Shown: in pieces, positions 29,248 to 36,659 of the stretch | How positions within the stretch are numbered: the stretch's first letter is position 1 | How the letters are laid out: each line of letters begins with the position of its first letter | Assembly: GCA_965205685.1 (NCBI GenBank) | Contig: OZ242174.1 | Location: 806,001-870,000 of the forward strand | Direction: 5' to 3' | Source: WTFY01 sp965205685 | GTDB lineage: Bacteria; Pseudomonadota; Gammaproteobacteria; UBA4575 | Length of the DNA: 64,000 nt | Program-made: the position numbers and the translations under genes | The notes under the pieces: model-generated | Told to the model about the DNA's origin: nothing | Seen by the model: only the letters and a program-made list of their open reading frames with translations | The model's database searches: none

Positions 29248-30213
29248 TCACACCTGAAAAGATGGACCAAAGACTTTTTGCCAGTAATAAACGGTATCCT
29301 GCTTGGTGGTGGCTGAAAGTGCTGAATCAATTGCGTCACCAGCATCAAGTGCAGCATCAACGATCATATCTGCCTGTGCGTTGGTGTATAAGTTGCTGAC
29401 ATTATTTTCTTCATTGACCGGATCAATAATTTTGACCGGTGTTGTTACAGGACCTACTATGTCAGGAGAATAATAATCGCTGAACACGATGAGTTCGCGC
29501 ATGTCGGTTGTGGCAATATAGGTGAAGAAGCTTTGAAGGGCCTCTGGGTAATCAGAGAAATTCGCTCCATTGTCACTGAGCTTGGCGAATATCAATTCAA
29601 TCATGAATGATTTAAACCTGAATCCATCCTTTTCTCTCTTTTCTTTGCGTGCCCAGTATTTGGCCAGACGAATTACTTGGCTAAAATGCTGGTCATGCTT
29701 TTGTTTTCGGTTTCTTATGAACTCAAGATGAAGAGGTATGCTGGTTTTTAAAAATGAACCATCATCCTGACTTACTAGGTTGCCATACCAGTTGGCATCA
29801 CCAAAATACAGAATCGGGACGATATCAATGTCCAGCCCTGTCCCTTTAAAGGATACTGATATGCTGTATGTTTGTAGCTTCACCTGATCTGGTGAAAAGT
29901 TAGGAAATGCCTTCCTTAGCTTCTCTACAATATATTCCAGTAGCTTCGGTACATCAGATGGAGCATCTGCGCCGCGTACATAGCACGCTACGTCTATATC
30001 ATTGAGTGTTCTCAGCGCAGTGCCTTTTGCTAGACTGCCTGAAATCATTATTTTTTTGAGAGAAAAATCTGGGTGGTCATTCAAGTAACTCTCTAGCTTT
30101 TCGCGTAGCCTCCTTGCTTGGGCGCGGTATTTATCGCTCTCAGTTTTTGGAAGGTTTACTTTGGCTTGTGCGAAATTCGAGATGTCGTTGTGATCAATGT
30201 GTTCGCGTGACAT
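29248..30213 (-). CDS. cdnC: CBASS cyclic oligonucleotide synthase (CD-NTase, clade C type)
   Basis: 321-residue nucleotidyltransferase that makes the second messenger, expected to be cyclic tri-adenylate because the effector is NucC. Polymerase-beta fold active site: G59-S60 (ISGSLAKGT), D72 and D74 (LNDIDVACYV), third Asp at 128/130 (GLDIDIVP). An OAS1-C-like helical domain follows. It heads a tight operon cdnC-cap7-cap6-nucC and diverges from capH, with a palindrome between them. The clade letter is inferred from the HORMA/TRIP13/NucC partners. Confidence 0.93.
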   Translation of the reverse strand: MSREHIDHNDISNFAQAKVNLPKTESDKYRAQARRLREKLESYLNDHPDFSLKKIMISGSLAKGTALRTLNDIDVACYVRGADAPSDVPKLLEYIVEKLRKAFPNFSPDQVKLQTYSISVSFKGTGLDIDIVPILYFGDANWYGNLVSQDDGSFLKTSIPLHLEFIRNRKQKHDQHFSQVIRLAKYWARKEKREKDGFRFKSFMIELIFAKLSDNGANFSDYPEALQSFFTYIATTDMRELIVFSDYYSPDIVGPVTTPVKIIDPVNEENNVSNLYTNAQADMIVDAALDAGDAIDSALSATTKQDTVYYWQKVFGPSFQV

Positions 30214-30239
30214 GGCTTACCTATATAGACATACTTAAA

Positions 30240-30255
30240 GTTCAGAGTTCTGAAC
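30240..30255. promoter_or_regulatory. Candidate CapH operator between the CBASS operon and capH
   Basis: Inverted repeat GTTCAGA-GT-TCTGAAC (perfect 7-bp arms, 2-nt centre) 27 bp upstream of cdnC. A further half site TCTGAAC lies at 30306-30312, just before the capH SD. Symmetric sites of this size fit a dimeric XRE repressor that would silence both divergent units. Confidence 0.68.
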
Positions 30256-30331
30256 GTAATAAAGCATGGATATTTCCGGAAGTCAAGGATATTATATATG
30301 TGTACTCTGAACTTTCCCGGTTGGAGGCTAT

Positions 30332-30664
30332 ATGGCAGAAACTTCTTTAGGAGCAAAGATTAGAGAGCTGAGAGAAAAAAAGCGGTATACCCTTGAAAAA
30401 CTAGCAGATCTAACTGGCTCAAGTAAAAGCTACATTTGGGAGTTGGAGAATAAAGCACCACCCCGACCATCTGCTGAGAAAATCTCTAAAATTGCTGAGA
30501 AATTAGGTGTCACTGTTGAGTACCTATTGGATGAACAAGCAATTATTACAGTTAACGATGCCGCAGATGCGCGATTTTACCGTAAGTACCAGCAAATGAA
30601 TGATAAGACTAAAGCCAAAATTCGGTCATTTGTAGACTTATGGGATGAGGATGACGACGGATAG
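30332..30664 (+). CDS. capH: XRE-family repressor, probable CapH
   Basis: 110 residues. Residues 6-65 are a clear helix-turn-helix of the XRE/Cro type (IRELREKKRYTLEKLADLTG, then SSKSYIWELENK). The C-terminal part would be the dimerisation and cleavage region. In CBASS loci with CapH/CapP the repressor holds the operon silent until CapP cleaves it after DNA damage; the pairing here, divergent to cdnC and directly followed by an ImmA/IrrE-type protease, matches that arrangement. SD GGAGG at 30323-30327. Confidence 0.88.
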   Translation: MAETSLGAKIRELREKKRYTLEKLADLTGSSKSYIWELENKAPPRPSAEKISKIAEKLGVTVEYLLDEQAIITVNDAADARFYRKYQQMNDKTKAKIRSFVDLWDEDDDG

Positions 30665-31472
30665 AATGACGCCCCAAAAATGGGCCTATCAGTTGACCCA
30701 TATTTTGAATGCATATGCTTCAGGCCGTGAGCGCTTCCCTGTAAATGTTAAAGCCATAGCAAACGATTTTTCGCACCATAAATATCCTGATGATCCGATT
30801 ACTAAAATCAAGGGCTCGTCACTCCCAGGATTTGATGGTGGTCTTTTTAAAGCGCCTGAGGGGAGGAAGGGCTGGGGAATAATTTATAATAATTCGATGA
30901 GATCAACAGGGCGAATCAATTACACCTTGGCTCACGAATTTGGTCATTATCTACTACATAGACTGGACTATCCGGATGGAATTGAGTGTAGTGAACAAGA
31001 CATGGTTCAGTGGGATTCTACCTACGGAAAGATAGAACATGAAGCCAATATGTTTGCAGCAAATTTGCTAATGCCACTAGATGATTACCGCAAACAAATC
31101 AGCCCCAAGACTGTTATAGATCTGGATATGATTGAGCACTGTGCTAACAGATATGCAGTTTCACTGATTGCTGCAACGCTGCGCTGGATAGAATATACCG
31201 AGCGCCGGGCAATTTTAGTAATCTCCCGCGACGGTTTTATTTTGTGGGCAAGATCCAGTAAAGCAGCATTTCGTACTGGAATTTATTTTAGAACTTCAAA
31301 TTGCCCACCAATTCCTATTCCCAAAGAATCATTGGCTTCTGGATTAATTACAACTGAAAACCAAAGGCATGGAATTGAATTGCAACCTGGTATCTGGTTT
31401 GATGAAGGCTGTAAGGAGATTGTAGTATTTTCGGGACATTACAATTTTACAATATCTGTTCTTCAGTTTTAA
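30645..31472 (+). CDS. capP: ImmA/IrrE-type zinc metallopeptidase, probable CapP
   Basis: 275 residues. The COG2856-type protease domain has HEFGH at 97-101 and the downstream glutamate in HEANMFAANLLMP. The C-terminal half would be the sensor domain, which in CapP binds single-stranded DNA and triggers CapH cleavage. ATGs at 30645, 30651 and 30666 are possible; the first two overlap capH, the last starts 1 bp after its stop. Coupled translation with capH is likely in any case. Confidence 0.88.
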   Translation: MRMTTDRMTPQKWAYQLTHILNAYASGRERFPVNVKAIANDFSHHKYPDDPITKIKGSSLPGFDGGLFKAPEGRKGWGIIYNNSMRSTGRINYTLAHEFGHYLLHRLDYPDGIECSEQDMVQWDSTYGKIEHEANMFAANLLMPLDDYRKQISPKTVIDLDMIEHCANRYAVSLIAATLRWIEYTERRAILVISRDGFILWARSSKAAFRTGIYFRTSNCPPIPIPKESLASGLITTENQRHGIELQPGIWFDEGCKEIVVFSGHYNFTISVLQF

Positions 31473-31560
31473 AACAGTGCGATGAAAAACTTCCACAAAG
31501 AATAAGGAGTATCTAAAACCGTGACCGTAGTGCTATACCGACATACGTATTAGTCTAGTA

Positions 31561-31850
31561 CCGGGGCCACTGCGGTATATCAGTGGCAAGTAAAGCACCG
31601 CCCGGACCGTGCAACCGGTGCATCAGTGTAAGCTGCGGTCCATTTTTAAAGTCCTAATAGGACACAGGGCAAGTCTTTCTCGGGCTTGTACCACCTTGAA
31701 CCAGGCATCCGCCTGTAAGGGCTCACAGTATTTCTGTGATTCCCTGCAATGAAGTTTCGTGTGCAGCGCACAGCCATGGCCTTTGCGGTCATGGCAGTTC
31801 CGTGCAGTGCGCAAGACCTGTATTTCAATCCTGCGGAATTAATCCGCATG
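31561..31850. other. Hairpin-rich non-coding segment before the integrase
   Basis: The 465 bases between capP and the integrase hold no convincing gene. Instead five inverted repeats follow one another: GCCACTG/CAGTGGC (31566-31587), GTCCTA-A-TAGGAC (31651-31663), TCACAG/CTGTGA extended by AGGG/CCCT (31718-31745), GCGCAC+GCCATG / CATGGC+GTGCGC (31766-31812) and TGCGGA/TCCGCA (31832-31848). The segment is more GC-rich than capP. It could be a recombination (att) site, a regulated leader of the integrase, or a structured RNA; the sequence alone does not decide. Confidence 0.55.
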
Positions 31851-31937
31851 ACTTTATAAGCAGCAATACAAGCCTGTGATCCACTCCTCCAACCAGGTGG
31901 GGTCCAGAAACACTCAGCAGATAAGGAGAATAGACAA

Positions 31938-32804
31938 ATGCGCAATTTGAACTACCAATTGAAACAGCTCTGCAAGCACCGGCGCGACGGCAGTTATGCC
32001 ACGCGTTCGGACCGGGAACGGATATTGACCCTGATCGCCGACGAACTGCATGCGATCGGCTACAGACAAATGCGGGCCACATCATTAAAACCCAAGCACG
32101 TTGAGGCCCTGGTCAGCCACTGGCAGGCCAAAGACCTCTCCATCGGGACCATCAAGAATCGCATGTCGGCACTGCGGTGGTGGGCTGAAAAGATCAACAA
32201 GCAGAGCGTCGTGGCCCGCTCCAACATGCACTACGGCATACCCGATAGATGCTACGTTGCAAAAACGAGTAAAGCCAAGGAAGTCACCCAAGAACAGCTT
32301 GGCAAGATCAAGGACGAATACGTGTGCATGAGCCTGGAGTTGCAGCGTGCCTTTGGGCTTCGAAGGGAAGAGGCGATGAAGTTCACCCCCAGCTATGCCG
32401 ACCAGGGAAACCATATCCGACTCAAGGGCAGTTGGACCAAGGGTGGCAGGCCTCGAACGGTTCCAGTACGAACAGGAGGCCAGAGAGAAGTCCTGGACAA
32501 AGCAAGGGGCCTCGCAGGCTCCGGCTCCCTGATTCCAAGCCACCGAAGCTACGTGCAGCACTTAAATGTCTACGAGAACAGCACGAAGCGGGCTGGGCTC
32601 TCACAACTGCACGGGCTGCGACATGCGTATGCACAGGAGCGCTACGAGGAACTGACCGGCTGGAAATGTCCGGCTACGGGTGGGTTCAACAGAAAATCCC
32701 TGAGCCAGGAGCAGCAAGAACAGGATCGTGAAGCCCGGTTGATCATTAGCCAGGAACTCGGGCATGGGCGAGAGCAAGTGACAACAGTTTATCTTGGGCG
32801 ATAA
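31938..32804 (+). CDS. Integrase_1-type tyrosine recombinase
   Basis: 288-residue protein of the Phage_integr_N plus Integrase_1 families. N-terminal SAM-like domain (NYQLKQLCKHRRDGSYAT, LKPKHVEALV) and a catalytic domain with R in FGLRREEA, K in SWTKGGR, HGLRHAYA and the terminal ELGHGREQVTTVYLGR, whose last tyrosine is the expected nucleophile. SD AAGGAG at 31922-31927. Gene and its leader are GC-richer than both neighbours. A 7-bp inverted repeat TAACCCT/AGGGTTA (32802-32829) includes the stop. It may mobilise the island or a part of it. Confidence 0.9.
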   Translation: MRNLNYQLKQLCKHRRDGSYATRSDRERILTLIADELHAIGYRQMRATSLKPKHVEALVSHWQAKDLSIGTIKNRMSALRWWAEKINKQSVVARSNMHYGIPDRCYVAKTSKAKEVTQEQLGKIKDEYVCMSLELQRAFGLRREEAMKFTPSYADQGNHIRLKGSWTKGGRPRTVPVRTGGQREVLDKARGLAGSGSLIPSHRSYVQHLNVYENSTKRAGLSQLHGLRHAYAQERYEELTGWKCPATGGFNRKSLSQEQQEQDREARLIISQELGHGREQVTTVYLGR

Positions 32805-32971
32805 CCCTACACTTAAATGAAGAGGGTTAAGCTCACGTTGGCCCTTTGGGCTCTATTTATAAGGACTTTTCAATTCTAAAAATGCCAGAATTAGTGGCTG
32901 CCGTCGGACTGAAGCACAAAAACCTTGGCATTGTTAGAACCGAGTCTTGTGTATAAAAGCAGTTTATCAAT

Positions 32972-33121
32972 ATGGTAAGGTTTGATGATGACAGGGAAAC
33001 AAAGGGCATTGTGTATATTTATTGGCCAATTTTTTATTCAAGAATTAGAGGCCAGCCAGTTACCCAAAAAGTCATTACTTCGCGTGGTGAGAAATTGCTT
33101 AGGCTAACAGCGAGGGAGTGA
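32972..33121 (+). CDS. Possible small protein (49 aa)
   Basis: ATG-initiated frame reading VRFDDDRETKGIVYIYWPIF and ending in LLRLTARE. No SD and no recognised family. It is the only candidate gene in the 358-bp gap between the integrase and mrr, and could equally be chance. Confidence 0.2.
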   Translation: MVRFDDDRETKGIVYIYWPIFYSRIRGQPVTQKVITSRGEKLLRLTARE

Positions 33122-33162
33122 TCTTGACTAAGGTTAGAATGTAATATCGCTAAGGAAAGACG

Positions 33163-34092
33163 ATGCCTGTTCCCGATTTTGAGTCGCTTATGCTTCCGGT
33201 ACTGAAAGCACTAGCCGATGGCGAAGAAGTCCCAGTTTCTGAAGTCCGGTCACGGGTTGCGAATGCCGAAGGGCTAACTCCCGAAGAAGTGCGGGAGTTG
33301 CTTCCCAGTGGTCGACAACGGATTTTTGTTAACCGGATTGGCTGGGCGATGACGGAAGTCTTCCACGCTGGTTTAGTTGAGAGGGTGCAGCATGGCGTCT
33401 ATCGACTGACAGAAGAGGGTAAGTCATTGCTGGCAAAATCACCCTCACGGATCGATCGGAAAATGCTCCGTTCCTACCCGGTCTATGTAGAGTGGATGGA
33501 CAAGTCAAATGTGTCACCTTCTGAAAAGGGCACCGTGACCACCCAGGGTGACGATTCTATAGATACACCCGAGGAAGTGTTGGGTCGCGTTGCCCGTCAA
33601 TTGCGCGATGTACTGGAGGCGGATGTGTTGGACAGAGTTCGCAAAGCACCACCAGAATTTCTTGAGCAGGTCGTGATCGATCTACTGGTTGCCATGGGTT
33701 ACGGCGGGGGCGACTCAGCAAGAGGACGTGTCACAGGAGGTACCGGTGATGGAGGCATTGATGGAACGATCCAGGAGGATGCTCTTGGGCTGGATGAGGT
33801 GTATGTACAGGCAAAAAAATATGCAGATCACAATACTGTGGGTGAAGTTGCCCTTCGCAACTTTGCTGGGGCAATTGATGCGGCAGGCACAACCAAGGGT
33901 GTATTTGTTACAACTGCCAGCTTCACAAAAACTGCCAAAAATTATGTGGCACGGAGTCCAAAGCGCATTGTTTTAATAGATGGTGAAGAATTAGCACGTT
34001 TGATGGTCACCCATAATATTGGTGTACGTGCTAAGGAACATTACGAGATCAAACGCATCGACGAAGATTATTTCGAGCAGGAAGTCCTGTAA
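33163..34092 (+). CDS. mrr: Mrr-type modification-dependent restriction endonuclease
   Basis: 309 residues. N-terminal winged-helix Mrr_N domain (about 5-105), then the Mrr catalytic domain (about 165-300) with the PD-(D/E)xK variant GDGGIDG..VYVQAKKY (D-QxK). Type IV enzyme that cuts DNA carrying foreign methylation. SD AAGGAA. It has its own promoter region and stands alone. Coexistence with the type I methyltransferase of this island implies that its target does not include that mark. Confidence 0.92.
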   Translation: MPVPDFESLMLPVLKALADGEEVPVSEVRSRVANAEGLTPEEVRELLPSGRQRIFVNRIGWAMTEVFHAGLVERVQHGVYRLTEEGKSLLAKSPSRIDRKMLRSYPVYVEWMDKSNVSPSEKGTVTTQGDDSIDTPEEVLGRVARQLRDVLEADVLDRVRKAPPEFLEQVVIDLLVAMGYGGGDSARGRVTGGTGDGGIDGTIQEDALGLDEVYVQAKKYADHNTVGEVALRNFAGAIDAAGTTKGVFVTTASFTKTAKNYVARSPKRIVLIDGEELARLMVTHNIGVRAKEHYEIKRIDEDYFEQEVL

Positions 34093-34368
34093 CTTATACG
34101 CTTGTCTAGGAACTAAGTTTGGGCACGTGCTGCAGTCTTTTCCAGTATGTATCTTGTGAGAAATGTGAGACTCAAAATTGCTATTTTGTGCTCCCATTTT
34201 GTGCGGCATCACATAAATTTTCTTGTTACGTTTGGCGAAACACTCAAGTCCAAAAAGGAAAATATCATTAAGGTAGTGGGAGACGGATTATAAAGATGCC
34301 GGTAGGCCTTGCTGCTATGACTACTGGTACAGGTGACTCGAAACGAATTACGTGGAGATTATTGAATA

Positions 34369-36201
34369 ATGCAGGAAATTAAGGGATACGATCGTAGTAT
34401 CCAAGAATTACTATCTGGCGGAAGCTATGGAATTGACTACTATCAGCGTGAGTATAAATGGGGGACTAAGCAGCTTAATGAATTAATTGACGATTTGTCT
34501 GGCCGTTTCTTAGATGACTTTCAGGAGGGCGACAAACCTAAAGATGTTGCCAAATATGGACACTATTTCTTAGGTTCGATTGTTGTCAGCAAGTTCGATG
34601 AAGTTAGGCATATCGTAGATGGTCAACAACGCCTAACCACATTGACATTGTTGCTGATTTTCCTCAATAACCTGCAAAAAGAATCAGATAAGAAGGTAGA
34701 TGTTCAGTCACTTATCTTTGCCGATGATTTTGGAGAAAAGAAATTCAAATTGAATGTTCCTGAACGCAATAGCTGCATGGAAGCACTATACAACCAGGCG
34801 CCGTTTGATTCTGAAGGTAAATCTGAATCTGTCGAAAATCTCCATTCACGCTACAAAGACTTGGAAGAGCATTTTCCAAATGAACTTAAAGGCGTGGTAT
34901 TACCGCTTTTTATTTATTGGCTGAAGAATAAAGTAAAGCTAATCGAAATTATCGCCTATGCTGATGAGGATGCATATACGATCTTCGAGACTGTGAATGA
35001 TCGTGGGCTGTCGCTAAGCCCGACAGATATGCTCAAAGGCTATTTACTTGCCAACATTAGTAATGCAGAAAAACGACATGAGGCAGATATGTTGTTCAAA
35101 AGATGGCTTACGACATTTTCAGAATTTGGCAAAGATACAGAAGCAGATTTTTTTAAGGCATGGCTACGAGCACAATATGCGCAGAAAATTCGTGAACGCA
35201 AAAAGGATTCAAAACCGGAAGACTATGACCTAATTGGTACGGAATATCACCGCTGGGTTAGGAATAACAAGGGGCTAATTGGTCTTGAAGATGGAAATGA
35301 CTTTCACCAATGGGTAGTTAAAAATCTTGATTATTTTGCACAAATATTTGTCAAGTTGTTGAAGGCTAGTCAAACCCGCACTAAGGGATTGGAAAGTGTC
35401 CGCTATAATTCTGATCATGGTTTTACTCAGCAATATCAGCTACTACTTGCACCTATTTGTATTGATGACGATATGATGCTTTCGGTTAAAAAAGCAGCAG
35501 TTGTCGCAGATTATTTAGATTGTTGGCTCAATGTACGGCTTTGGAATTTTAAATCCAATTCTTACTCGACGGTGCAATACACCATATTCACTTTGGGCAA
35601 GGAAATCCGAGGGAAGTCATTAGAAGAACTATGCAGTTATTTAGCTGATAAGTTAGCAGCTGAATATGCATCTATAAATTTTGAAAAGCCGACATACCTA
35701 AACCAGTTCAGCGCCAAAAGTCTGCATCGTCAACTGGCACGATTTATCGACTGGCTAGAACAGCAATGTAACCTGCCAGGGCGCTATGAAGACTACATTG
35801 TTCGTTCAGGCAAGAATGCCTATGAGATAGAGCATATTTGGGCAAATCACTATGAACGCCATACAGACGAGTTTGATCAGCAAAAAGACTTTGCAGACCA
35901 GCGAAACAATATTGGCGGTCTAATTCTTTTACCTAAAAAAGTAAATGCTAGTTTGAACGACGCCGAGTATCGGGAAAAATTGCAGCACTACATTAAGGAG
36001 AACATTCTTGCCCAATCACTGCATGCGCTATGCTATAAAAAAAATCCAGGGTTCAGAAAGACGGTCGAAGAGTACGGATTACCGTTCTTTGCGCATGATG
36101 AGTTTAAAAAAAGTGATGTAGAAGCGAGAAATGATCTCTACAGTGCACTGGCATCACTAATTTGGTCTCCCAAGCGATTAGAGGATGTAGCTGAGTTATG
36201 A
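34369..36201 (+). CDS. GmrSD-like DUF262/DUF1524 endonuclease
   Basis: 610-residue single-chain protein with DUF262 (about 8-240), bearing the IVDGQQRLTT motif near 83-92, and C-terminal DUF1524 (about 450-580) with a His-Me/HNH nuclease motif IEHIWANHYE followed by RNNIGGLILLP. GmrSD enzymes use nucleotide hydrolysis by the DUF262 part to direct cleavage of modified (for example glucosylated hydroxymethylcytosine) phage DNA; other DUF262 proteins act in different defence systems. No SD is visible before the ATG. Second modification-dependent candidate in the island after mrr. Confidence 0.88.
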   Translation: MQEIKGYDRSIQELLSGGSYGIDYYQREYKWGTKQLNELIDDLSGRFLDDFQEGDKPKDVAKYGHYFLGSIVVSKFDEVRHIVDGQQRLTTLTLLLIFLNNLQKESDKKVDVQSLIFADDFGEKKFKLNVPERNSCMEALYNQAPFDSEGKSESVENLHSRYKDLEEHFPNELKGVVLPLFIYWLKNKVKLIEIIAYADEDAYTIFETVNDRGLSLSPTDMLKGYLLANISNAEKRHEADMLFKRWLTTFSEFGKDTEADFFKAWLRAQYAQKIRERKKDSKPEDYDLIGTEYHRWVRNNKGLIGLEDGNDFHQWVVKNLDYFAQIFVKLLKASQTRTKGLESVRYNSDHGFTQQYQLLLAPICIDDDMMLSVKKAAVVADYLDCWLNVRLWNFKSNSYSTVQYTIFTLGKEIRGKSLEELCSYLADKLAAEYASINFEKPTYLNQFSAKSLHRQLARFIDWLEQQCNLPGRYEDYIVRSGKNAYEIEHIWANHYERHTDEFDQQKDFADQRNNIGGLILLPKKVNASLNDAEYREKLQHYIKENILAQSLHALCYKKNPGFRKTVEEYGLPFFAHDEFKKSDVEARNDLYSALASLIWSPKRLEDVAEL

Positions 36202-36659
36202 AATCGCATGAGGCTTATTTGATATGTTAAGAATACTTATGTTGCATGGATCAGCATAATACTGTTGAAATGGCAGGTTGAATAAGAAAAACGATTCCAC
36301 ACCAAACACAAAGAGTCAGGTTCTAGGAAGCTATGCAAGTAGCGCTTTTTTTTAGCTTTTCTAACAGTATCGTTAATAATGGTCCAACGAGCTGATGGAT
36401 TGTTCTTACCGGCTATACACATATTGGCAGTCTTTGAAAGGACGACTTAGTACTTAAGCTAATTGATTTAGAAAACATAAGTACGAGTGGAGTTGGAATT
36501 GCACTGCCCTCTACCTCCTAAACTTGATCCGGATTTTAATGGCAATGTCTTATTACGAATCAATGTTCTGAGGAGCAGAGTAAGTGCTTATATAGTACGT
36601 GCCCCAAACTAGACCCACCATCGTAACAATCACCATTAGCTACTCTACATTTAGGAAGT
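36202..36659. other. 458-bp gap without a supported gene
   Basis: AT-rich. The only sizeable frame (36237-36422, minus) has no SD and no coding look. It probably holds the promoter of the fusion helicase; no repeat or terminator stands out. Confidence 0.5.

Noticed and set aside
31561..31850. CRISPR array or integron attC in the hairpin-rich segment
   Set aside because: The inverted repeats differ in sequence from each other, there are no repeated units, and no R''/R' core sequences were seen. No CRISPR array is visible anywhere in the window.
32840..32858. GGGCTCTATTT resembling the 3' end of tRNA-Thr (GGT) plus flank, as an att site
   Set aside because: Only 10 of 11 bases match and the similarity stops at once on both sides; too short to call an attachment repeat.
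33124..33147. TTGACT...TAATAT as an mrr promoter
   Set aside because: The spacer is only 12 nt, too short for a sigma-70 promoter.
36237..36422. 61-codon frame on the minus strand before the fusion helicase
   Set aside because: No SD, no recognisable protein character, in a non-coding AT-rich gap.
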